Below, piece after piece: positions 1-5,609 of a DNA stretch of 9,475 nt. A program made the translations under genes and the position numbers. Position 1 is the stretch's first letter; each line of letters begins with the position of its first letter. The notes beneath the pieces are model-generated. The model ran no database searches. It worked only from the letters and a program-made list of their open reading frames with translations, and was not told the DNA's origin. Source of the stretch: Actinomycetes bacterium (GTDB lineage Bacteria; Actinomycetota; Acidimicrobiia; Acidimicrobiales; RAAP-2); the NCBI GenBank assembly GCA_021807655.1, contig JAKBCT010000027.1, forward strand, positions 1 to 9,475, given 5' to 3'.

Positions 1-962
1 GTGAGTTGCTGGGTGATCACGTTGAGGTCGTGGTCGGCGGCGACGGACTGGCCGATCTCGCCGCTAACGCCGATATCGTGGTCAACGCGGTCGTGGGATT
101 CGCCGGTTTGCCCGTCACGATGGCGGCACTGGCGGCGGGCCGCATCCTGGCGTTGGCCAACAAGGAGTCCTTTATCGCTGCCGCACCGTTGGTGCAGCGC
201 GTTCGCACGACCCCGGGGGCACGGGTGTTGCCCATTGATTCGGAACACTGCGCCATCTACCAGTGTTTGGCAGATTCGTCACCCGAGCCGGGACACCCCG
301 ACGTGCGTCGGCTGCTCCTTACGGCGTCGGGTGGACCGTTTCGTGGTTGGTCCAAGGCGCAACTCGCCGCGGCAACGACCCATGAGGCACTGCGCCACCC
401 CACGTGGACGATGGGTCCCAAGATCACCATTGACTCATCAACCCTGATGAACAAGGGGCTCGAAGTCCTCGAGGCGTCGGCACTCTTTGGCATCGAAGCC
501 AACCGAATCAGCGTGGTGGTGCATCCCCAGTCGATCGTGCACTCGATGGTGGAATACGTCGACGGGTCGGTTATTGCCCAACTGTCGCAACCCGACATGC
601 GTCTACCGATCGCGTACTGCCTGGGCCGTCCGGTCCGCTTCGATCACTCGTGGGGGGCCTTGGACTTCACCACGGAGCTCACGTTGAGCTTCGAACCGCC
701 GGACCTCGACGCCTTCGCCGCCATCCCGCTGGCCTACGCGGCGGCCCAACGCGGTGGCGCCGCCCCGGCGTGGCTGTCCGCGGCCAATGAAGTGGCGGTG
801 GCGTCGTGTCTGCACGGCGAGATCAGGTGGGCCGATATCGTGCCTGTCGTGGCAACGGTGATGGATGGTCTTGATAGCGCGCCACTCGAGACGCTCGAGG
901 ATCTGATCGCGCACGACGAATTGGCTCGACGGCGAGCCCGGTCGGCCATTTCGGCGCTGTGA
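1..962 (+). CDS. dxr: 1-deoxy-D-xylulose 5-phosphate reductoisomerase (Dxr/IspC), 5'-truncated by window edge
   Basis: This cytosolic enzyme converts DXP to 2-C-methyl-D-erythritol 4-phosphate with NADPH, the first committed step of the MEP isoprenoid pathway. The reading frame is open from the first base (first whole codon at 3) to TGA at 960-962, about 319 codons. A complete enzyme is near 390-400 residues, so the N-terminal part with the Rossmann NADPH-binding glycine motif lies outside the window. Family signatures visible in order are ANKES (near 160), the metal-binding IDSEH (234-248), LTASGGPF, HPTWTMGPKITIDSS, MNKGLE (447-464, the second metal-ligand region), the phosphate-binding HPQSIVHS and the C-terminal SAANEVAV segment. 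No key residue appears changed in the visible part. The stop codon overlaps the start of the downstream protease gene, which implies cotranscription and translational coupling. Identification is very secure; only the start is unknown. Confidence 0.97.
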   Translation, partial: ELLGDHVEVVVGGDGLADLAANADIVVNAVVGFAGLPVTMAALAAGRILALANKESFIAAAPLVQRVRTTPGARVLPIDSEHCAIYQCLADSSPEPGHPDVRRLLLTASGGPFRGWSKAQLAAATTHEALRHPTWTMGPKITIDSSTLMNKGLEVLEASALFGIEANRISVVVHPQSIVHSMVEYVDGSVIAQLSQPDMRLPIAYCLGRPVRFDHSWGALDFTTELTLSFEPPDLDAFAAIPLAYAAAQRGGAAPAWLSAANEVAVASCLHGEIRWADIVPVVATVMDGLDSAPLETLEDLIAHDELARRRARSAISAL

Positions 963-2212
963 TGACGTCGACGCGCTGGTCGGTGCTGCGATTCGTCGCG
1001 GGCCTCGGCGTCGTGGTCGCCCTGCTGACGTTCTGGGGCGGGTGGGCGCTGCCGGTGGTTATCTTCGCGATCATCTTGATGGTGGTGGGTCACGAGTTCG
1101 GTCACTTCGTGACGGCCAAGCGTGCCGGACTGTTGGTGACTGACTTCTTCGTGGGGTTCGGACCGGTCGTGTGGGCGACGACCGTCGGCGAAACTCGATA
1201 CGGACTGCGCTTGTTGCCGCTGGGTGGCTACGTGAAGGTGCCCGGCATGACCTGGGGTGAGCCGCTGGCCAGCGAACTCGAGGGTCGGACCTATCGAGCA
1301 GCGTCCTATCCGCGCAAGGTCCTCTTCGCGTCGGCGGGATCACTGACGCACATGGTGATGGCGCTCGCGTTGGCGTGGGCGTCGCTGACCTTCGTCGGAC
1401 TGCCATCAGCGAGCCACATCGGCATCGCCGGTTTCACCCACTGGGACGGTTACCGCGAAAACGCGGCCCAGCGAGCCGGACTGCAAGTCGGGGATCAAAT
1501 CGTCTCGATCGACGGACGGCGCATCACTGACGCCAACACGCTGGTGAACATCGTGCACGATCACACGGGCCAGCGACTGCGAATCGTGGTTCAACGAAAC
1601 GGACGCGACCGGACCCTCTACGCGGTGCCGGTCGACGGCCGTCGTCTGCGGGCCGATGGTCAACCGGTAGCGACCGGCACGCATCCCGTGGGGTACCTCG
1701 GCGTGTCCCTGCAGGATCAGATCGTTCACGCCTCGTGGTTGGGCGCCATTCCGTCGTCGATCGCCAAAGTCGGACAGACCATCGCCCTGGCGGCCAAGGG
1801 TATTGTGCACGTCTTCTCGCCCGGGGAGTTCGCGAGCCTGTTGCACCAGGTGACCAACTCGGCGGCGGCATCCAACCCGACCGCGCAACTCAATCGCCCC
1901 CAGTCAATCGTGGGCGTCGTGCGCGTCGCGGTTCAAAGTACCCAGCTGGGCGTGGGCGTGTTGCTGGAGATCCTCATGATCGTGAACGTCTTTGTCGGAC
2001 TCTTGAACATGGTCCCGATGCTGCCGCTGGACGGTGGCTACGTGCTGGTGGCGACCTACGAGCGAATCCGGAGCCGTCGCGGCCGCCCGTATCACGCCGA
2101 CGTGAATCGCCTGACCCCGATCGTCTACGCCTTCGCCACGGTGCTGCTCGTGCTCTTCGCGAGCACGTTGTACCTCGATATTGTTCACCCCGTGGCCAAT
2201 CCTTTCCAGTAG
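962..2212 (+). CDS. rseP: M50-family site-2 intramembrane zinc metalloprotease (RseP/Rip1-like)
   Basis: This is a polytopic membrane protease of 416 residues. The zinc-binding motif HEFGH is at residues 44-48, inside the first hydrophobic segment (about 12-48). The conserved PLGGYVKVPG loop is at 86-95, and one PDZ domain spans about 155-225 (AAQRAGLQVGDQIVSIDG). The C-terminal NxxPxxPLDGG motif (residues 349-359) supplies the third zinc ligand, Asp357. Further hydrophobic segments lie near 128-148, 331-352 and 388-408. The length is close to M. tuberculosis Rip1. Homologues cut transmembrane anti-sigma factors after a first site-1 cleavage; the substrates here cannot be inferred. The start is either ATG 962, overlapping the dxr stop as TGATG, or GTG 959, one codon earlier; neither has a clear Shine-Dalgarno, so coupling to dxr translation is likely. 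Neighbouring dxr is the common bacterial arrangement for this family. Confidence 0.95.
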   Translation: MTSTRWSVLRFVAGLGVVVALLTFWGGWALPVVIFAIILMVVGHEFGHFVTAKRAGLLVTDFFVGFGPVVWATTVGETRYGLRLLPLGGYVKVPGMTWGEPLASELEGRTYRAASYPRKVLFASAGSLTHMVMALALAWASLTFVGLPSASHIGIAGFTHWDGYRENAAQRAGLQVGDQIVSIDGRRITDANTLVNIVHDHTGQRLRIVVQRNGRDRTLYAVPVDGRRLRADGQPVATGTHPVGYLGVSLQDQIVHASWLGAIPSSIAKVGQTIALAAKGIVHVFSPGEFASLLHQVTNSAAASNPTAQLNRPQSIVGVVRVAVQSTQLGVGVLLEILMIVNVFVGLLNMVPMLPLDGGYVLVATYERIRSRRGRPYHADVNRLTPIVYAFATVLLVLFASTLYLDIVHPVANPFQ

Positions 2213-2237
2213 CGGTCGCGCGGTCGCGTCGAGGCGG

Positions 2238-2243
2238 CAGAAT
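2238..2243 (+). promoter_or_regulatory. Possible -10 element placing a leaderless start at ispG
   Basis: CAGAAT sits six bases before the ispG ATG at 2250, which would place transcription initiation at or next to the A of the start codon, as in leaderless actinobacterial mRNAs. The only purine-rich tract nearby (GAGGCGG, 2231-2237) is too far from the ATG for a normal ribosome binding site. No convincing -35 element is seen, so this is weak evidence. Confidence 0.3.
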
Positions 2244-2249
2244 GGGTAC

Positions 2250-3482
2250 ATGGACGTAACTGCGAGCCCCCTCACCCAACGACGACCGACGCGCCAAATA
2301 GTCGTGGGCACGGTCAAGGTTGGCGGGGGGGCACCGATCTCGGTTCAGTCCATGACGACGACCAAGACCGCGGACGTCGACGGTACCCTCCAACAGATCT
2401 ACGCGCTCGCGGCGGCCGGGGCGGACATCGTTCGCTGTACGTGCAACGAGCGGGCGGCGGCCGAGGGGCTCGCCCAGATTGTCCCGCGCTCACCGGTCCC
2501 GATCATCGCCGACATCCACTTCCACGTGGAAATGGCGCTGGCCGCGCTTGAAGCCGGGGTGCAGGGACTGCGTCTCAACCCGGGCAACCTTCGCAAACCT
2601 GAAGAGATCAAACTCGTGGCCAGTGAGGCGCGCGATCGAGGCGTGCCAATTCGCATTGGGGTGAACGCGGGTAGCCTGCACCCCGAGATTTATGAACGCT
2701 TTGGTGGCGCGACGCCGGAGGCGTTGGTGGAGTCGGCCCGTCTCGAGTTGGCCTACTTCGACGAAGTTGATTTTCACGACGTCAAGATCTCGGTGAAGGC
2801 CTCATCGGTCGCGACCATGATCGCGGCGTACCGGCTGGCGTCGGCCACCTTCGACTACCCCCTGCACCTAGGGGTCACCGAGGCCGGACCCCTGCCCGGC
2901 GGACTCATCAAGGGCACCGCCGGCATCGCAACCCTGCTCGCCGAAGGGATCGGCGACACACTGCGTTATTCGCTCACCGCGGATCCGGTCGAGGAGGCCC
3001 GCGCCGGTCGCCAACTGCTCGAAGCGCTGGGACTGCGCGAGCGCCGAGGACTGGACTTGATTGCCTGCCCCAGCTGCGGACGGGCCGAAGTCGACGTCAT
3101 CCGCGTGGCGACCGAGGCCCAAGCGGCACTCAGCGCCCTCGATCTGCCGATTCAGGTGGCCGTGATGGGTTGCGTGGTCAATGGGCCCGGCGAAGCGCGC
3201 CACGCCGATCTTGGTATCGCCGCCGGCAAGCACCGGGGCCACCTCTTCATTCAAGGTGAGATCGTTCGAGTGGTGCCCGAGGCCGACATGGTCGAAGCCC
3301 TCGTGGACGAGGCCAAGAAGATTGCGGCCGAGGGCGTCGCGGCTCGGCTCGCGGCGCGCGACCGGTCGGCCGCGGCCGAGGCCGCCGCCGACCGGGCGCT
3401 GCTGCTCGACGATCAAGGCACCGACGTGAACCACGCGGGGGAGCGAATTGAGCGGATCCGACGTCGCGCGGACCGAGCGTGA
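2250..3482 (+). CDS. ispG: 4-hydroxy-3-methylbut-2-enyl diphosphate synthase, 4Fe-4S enzyme (IspG/GcpE)
   Basis: IspG performs the penultimate MEP-pathway step, reductively opening the ring of MEcPP to give HMBPP. The protein is 410 residues. The N-terminal TIM-barrel part shows VGGGAPISVQSMTTT, DIVRCTCN, ADIHFH, LRLNPGN and IRIGVNAGSL. The C-terminal iron-sulfur domain carries Cys273 and Cys276 (ACPSCGR) and Cys308 with Glu315 (GCVVNGPGE), the expected three cysteine ligands and one glutamate. ATG 2250 was chosen because the family's conserved sequence begins about 12 residues later (RRPTRQIVVG); the frame is open further upstream but only into the protease 3' end. An Ala/Arg/Glu-rich tail of roughly 45 residues follows the conserved core, making the protein a little longer than the E. 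coli and M. tuberculosis enzymes. The gene lies 37 bases after the protease gene and in the same pathway as dxr. Function is secure. Confidence 0.97.
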   Translation: MDVTASPLTQRRPTRQIVVGTVKVGGGAPISVQSMTTTKTADVDGTLQQIYALAAAGADIVRCTCNERAAAEGLAQIVPRSPVPIIADIHFHVEMALAALEAGVQGLRLNPGNLRKPEEIKLVASEARDRGVPIRIGVNAGSLHPEIYERFGGATPEALVESARLELAYFDEVDFHDVKISVKASSVATMIAAYRLASATFDYPLHLGVTEAGPLPGGLIKGTAGIATLLAEGIGDTLRYSLTADPVEEARAGRQLLEALGLRERRGLDLIACPSCGRAEVDVIRVATEAQAALSALDLPIQVAVMGCVVNGPGEARHADLGIAAGKHRGHLFIQGEIVRVVPEADMVEALVDEAKKIAAEGVAARLAARDRSAAAEAAADRALLLDDQGTDVNHAGERIERIRRRADRA

Positions 3483-3490
3483 CGCTTCGC

Positions 3491-3496
3491 TAGGAT
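3491..3496 (+). promoter_or_regulatory. Possible -10 element upstream of proS
   Basis: TAGGAT lies in the 39-base gap between the ispG stop and the proS start, with the predicted transcription start about 20 bases before the GTG. It fits the TAnnnT actinobacterial -10 pattern, but no -35 match is seen at 16-18 bases upstream. It could provide a separate proS transcript; confidence is low. Confidence 0.3.
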
Positions 3497-3511
3497 TTCG
3501 CCACCCCTACC

Positions 3512-3519
3512 AAGGAGAG
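3512..3519 (+). promoter_or_regulatory. Ribosome binding site of proS
   Basis: AAGGAGAG lies a few bases before GTG 3522 and is a strong Shine-Dalgarno. It fixes the proS start at this GTG, since no other start codon in this frame is so placed. Confidence 0.85.
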
Positions 3520-3521
3520 TC

Positions 3522-4931
3522 GTGGCCTCACCGAACGCCCTCACCTCACAAGACGACGACTTTCCTCGCTGGTATCAAGACGTCGTAGCCAAGGCCGAGA
3601 TGGCCGATAACGGTCCGGTGCGCGGCACCATGGTGATCCGGCCCTACGGGTACGCGATCTGGGAACGCATGCAGAACGAATTGGACGCGCGCATCAAGGC
3701 CGCGGGGGCGCAGAACGCGTACTTCCCCTTGTTCATCCCCGAGAGCTACTTTGCGCGTGAGGCCGAACACGTGGAGGGCTTCAGTCCGGAATTGGCCGTC
3801 GTCACCCACGCCGGCGGTGCGGACCTGACCGAGCCGATCGTGGTTCGACCGACGTCAGAAACCGTGATCGGTGAGTTCATGGCGAAGTGGGTTCAGAGCT
3901 ACCGCGACCTCCCGCTCCTGCTCAACCAGTGGGCGAACGTGGTGCGCTGGGAACTGCGGCCGCGTCTCTTCCTACGCTCGTCGGAGTTCTTGTGGCAAGA
4001 GGGACACACCGCGCACGCCTCGTACGAGGAAGCGGCGTCCTACGCACGGCGGATCCACCTCGAGACGTACCTCGACTTCATCGTCAACGTCATGGCCGTG
4101 CCGGCGCTGGCCGGCATCAAGCCGCCGCGCGAGCGTTTCGCTGGCGCGATCAACTCACTGACGTGCGAGGCCATGATGCGCGACGGCAAGGCATTGCAGA
4201 TGTCCACGAGTCACGAGCTCGGGCAGAACTTCGCCCGCGCCTTCGGCATCGTCTTTCAGAGTGAGGACGGCCAGTCCGAGGTGTGCCACACGACGTCGTG
4301 GGGTGCCTCGACTCGACTGGTGGGGGGTCTGATCATGGCCCACGGCGACGATCGCGGCCTGGTCGTGCCGCCCCGATTGGCTCCGGTGCAGGCCGTGGTC
4401 ATTGCGGTACGAGAGGACAACGACGTGCTGGACGCGTGCGGCTCCGTCAACGCCGCACTGCAGCGGGCGGGTGTCAAGTCGGTGATCGATCGAGGTCGAG
4501 GATCCTTCGGGCGACGGGTCACGGACTGGGAGATCAAGGGCGTGCCGCTGCGCGTCGAAATTGGACCCCGTGACCTGGCGAACCAGGTCGCGACGATCGT
4601 TCGTCGCGACGACGGCGCCAAGGTTGTCGTCGGGCTCAACGACCTTGCGTCCACCGCGTTGACGCTGCTTGACGAACAGCAGACCCGGCTCTTGGCGCTG
4701 GCCACGACACGTCGTGACGAGGCGACCTCGGACGTCGAAACTATCGAGGACGCGATCGCGGCGGCCCAGAGCGGTTTCGCGCGTATCGAGTGGCGTCACC
4801 TCGGCGAGTCGGGTGAAGACCAACTCAACGAGGTGGCGGTGTCGGTGCGTTGCCTCCAGCGCCCAGACGGGACAACGCCCCAGAGCCCGGACGAGGACAA
4901 CCTGATCGCGGTGGTGGCCAAGTCGTACTGA
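3522..4931 (+). CDS. proS: Prolyl-tRNA synthetase, archaeal/eukaryote-like short form (ProS type 3)
   Basis: This class II synthetase charges tRNA-Pro. It is 469 residues, against about 560-590 for the usual bacterial form, and lacks the editing insertion between motifs 2 and 3. Motif 1 lies around residues 35-55 (RGTMVIRPYGYAIWERM). The proline-binding TSE is at 111-113, motif 2 at about 149-165 (LRSSEFLWQEGHTAH), and motif 3 at 268-287 (GGLIMAHGDDRGLVVPPR). The anticodon-binding domain follows, with WEIKGVPLRVEIGPRD at 336-351. These are hallmarks of the archaeal/eukaryotic type also found in Thermus. The C-terminal domain ends in Tyr469 (AKSY), matching the conserved terminal tyrosine of this type, but only one cysteine (Cys444) remains where Thermus ProRS has a four-cysteine zinc site. 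The start is GTG 3522 behind AAGGAGAG. Position between ispG and rimP-nusA matches proS in other actinobacteria. Identity is very secure. Confidence 0.97.
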   Translation: MASPNALTSQDDDFPRWYQDVVAKAEMADNGPVRGTMVIRPYGYAIWERMQNELDARIKAAGAQNAYFPLFIPESYFAREAEHVEGFSPELAVVTHAGGADLTEPIVVRPTSETVIGEFMAKWVQSYRDLPLLLNQWANVVRWELRPRLFLRSSEFLWQEGHTAHASYEEAASYARRIHLETYLDFIVNVMAVPALAGIKPPRERFAGAINSLTCEAMMRDGKALQMSTSHELGQNFARAFGIVFQSEDGQSEVCHTTSWGASTRLVGGLIMAHGDDRGLVVPPRLAPVQAVVIAVREDNDVLDACGSVNAALQRAGVKSVIDRGRGSFGRRVTDWEIKGVPLRVEIGPRDLANQVATIVRRDDGAKVVVGLNDLASTALTLLDEQQTRLLALATTRRDEATSDVETIEDAIAAAQSGFARIEWRHLGESGEDQLNEVAVSVRCLQRPDGTTPQSPDEDNLIAVVAKSY

Positions 4932-4946
4932 ACGACCGCCACCAGC

Positions 4947-4968
4947 AAAAAGGGCCAAACGGTTGGCC
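4947..4968 (-). terminator. Intrinsic-terminator-like hairpin reading on the - strand, or 3' hairpin of proS mRNA
   Basis: GGCCAA (4953-4958) and TTGGCC (4963-4968) form a perfect 6-bp stem with loop ACGG. On the - strand the stem is followed, after one C, by five T (the A-run at 4947-4951). On the + strand no T-run follows. It begins 15 bases after the proS stop. It may stop antisense transcription arriving from the rimP leader side, or simply cap the 3' end of the proS mRNA. No - strand gene is nearby. Confidence 0.45.
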
Positions 4969-4990
4969 GTCTAAGCGTTGAGCGGCGGCG

Positions 4991-5020
4991 TTGCCCGCGA
5001 CGGGTTGCGACTGCTACACT
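4991..5020 (+). promoter_or_regulatory. Promoter of the rimP-nusA-ylxR-infB operon (extended -10)
   Basis: The -35-like TTGCCC (4991-4996) and -10-like TACACT (5015-5020) are separated by 18 bases. The -10 is preceded by TGC, giving an extended -10 (TGCTACACT). The predicted transcription start is about 5026-5028, leaving a leader of about 90 bases before rimP. It lies in the only long non-coding gap of the window, directly before the operon that begins with rimP, which is where a promoter is expected. Confidence 0.65.
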
Positions 5021-5057
5021 GAATCGACAGTCCGCCAAGGACGTTTGGACTCGTTTA

Positions 5058-5084
5058 AGCGCGGGCCTCGGGCCCGCGCTTTTT
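5058..5084 (+). terminator. Intrinsic terminator/attenuator in the rimP-nusA leader
   Basis: AGCGCGGGCC (5058-5067) pairs perfectly with GGCCCGCGCT (5071-5080) across a three-base loop TCG. The stem ends in a run of five T at 5080-5084, broken afterwards by CG. It lies only about 30 bases after the predicted promoter start and about 34 bases before the rimP ATG, so it would act on transcripts of the rimP operon itself as well as on read-through from proS. Small alternative stems precede it: GTCC at 5030-5033 can pair with GGAC at 5039-5042 or at 5047-5050. In B. subtilis, NusA lowers its own expression by promoting termination in the equivalent leader; the same control is inferred here, not shown. 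Confidence 0.8.
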
Positions 5085-5106
5085 CGTTGTCCCCGGCGAC
5101 GCAGAG

Positions 5107-5111
5107 AGGAG
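5107..5111 (+). promoter_or_regulatory. Ribosome binding site deciding the rimP start
   Basis: AGGAG ends at 5111, directly abutting ATG 5112 but six bases before ATG 5118. The spacing favours initiation at 5118, two codons inside the longest open frame. Confidence 0.75.
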
Positions 5112-5117
5112 ATGACC

Positions 5118-5609
5118 ATGGATCTGGAGACACCCGTGGGATCACTCCTAGCCTCCCTGGGACTGGAACTTTACGATCTCGAGCTCGTCGCGGGATCCCT
5201 CAACGTGGTCGTTCGACGCGAGGGTGGCGTTGACGTGGACAGCCTGGCGCGCGCGAGTCGCGCCATCTCGGGCTGGCTCGATGAGCACGACCCGATCGCG
5301 GGGCACTACACCCTCGACGTATCCAGTCCGGGTTTGGAGCGACGCCTGCGTACGCCGGCCCACTTCGCGAGCGCCGTTGGTGAAGTCGTAACGTTGCGCG
5401 AGCATCGCGACGCCAGCGCCACCAGGCGACTCGAGGGCGTTGTCGTGCGCACTGACGAGGATTCGGTGACCCTGGACGACGTCGAGCACGGTGAAATCAC
5501 GGTGCGATTCGACGCCATTGAACGGTGCCGAACCGTCTTTCACTGGGGGCCCGACGTGACGGCTCCGAAGCGACCCACGGCGTCGACGGCGAGCAAGAGA
5601 GGCAAGTGA
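5118..5609 (+). CDS. rimP: Ribosome maturation factor RimP
   Basis: RimP binds the 30S subunit and assists maturation of its S12-containing region. The protein is 163 residues, typical for the family. The N-terminal alpha/beta domain includes LGLELYDLEL (near residues 14-23) and the signature YTLDVSSPGLERRLR (about 71-85). The C-terminal SH3-like beta domain contains LEGVVVRTDEDSVTL and ends in VRFDAIERCRTVF, followed by a short basic, Thr/Ser/Lys-rich tail. The start at ATG 5118 is preferred over ATG 5112 because AGGAG would touch the latter. The TGA stop overlaps the nusA ATG by one base, so the two are probably translationally coupled. rimP-nusA-infB is one of the most conserved bacterial operons, which supports the call. 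Confidence 0.95.
   Translation: MDLETPVGSLLASLGLELYDLELVAGSLNVVVRREGGVDVDSLARASRAISGWLDEHDPIAGHYTLDVSSPGLERRLRTPAHFASAVGEVVTLREHRDASATRRLEGVVVRTDEDSVTLDDVEHGEITVRFDAIERCRTVFHWGPDVTAPKRPTASTASKRGK
5597..5602 (+). promoter_or_regulatory. Ribosome binding site of nusA
   Basis: GAGAGG inside the rimP 3' end is six bases before ATG 5609. It supports that start rather than the longer open frame, which begins 28 codons upstream inside rimP. Confidence 0.75.

Noticed and set aside
1735..2259. A 174-codon + strand frame overlapping the 3' end of the protease gene
   Set aside because: Arg/Gly-rich out-of-frame reading of the M50 protease; the correct frame contains the conserved LDGG motif and hydrophobic segments.
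4155..4958. A 267-codon - strand frame opposite proS that runs into the intergenic gap
   Set aside because: It is a shadow of proS with no start context and no domain, and the - strand terminator-like hairpin lies within it rather than after it.
4932..5111. A tRNA or riboswitch in the intergenic gap (E. coli has a tRNA-fMet gene upstream of rimP)
   Set aside because: No cloverleaf, T-loop GTTCGA or known riboswitch core is visible; only hairpins and a promoter.
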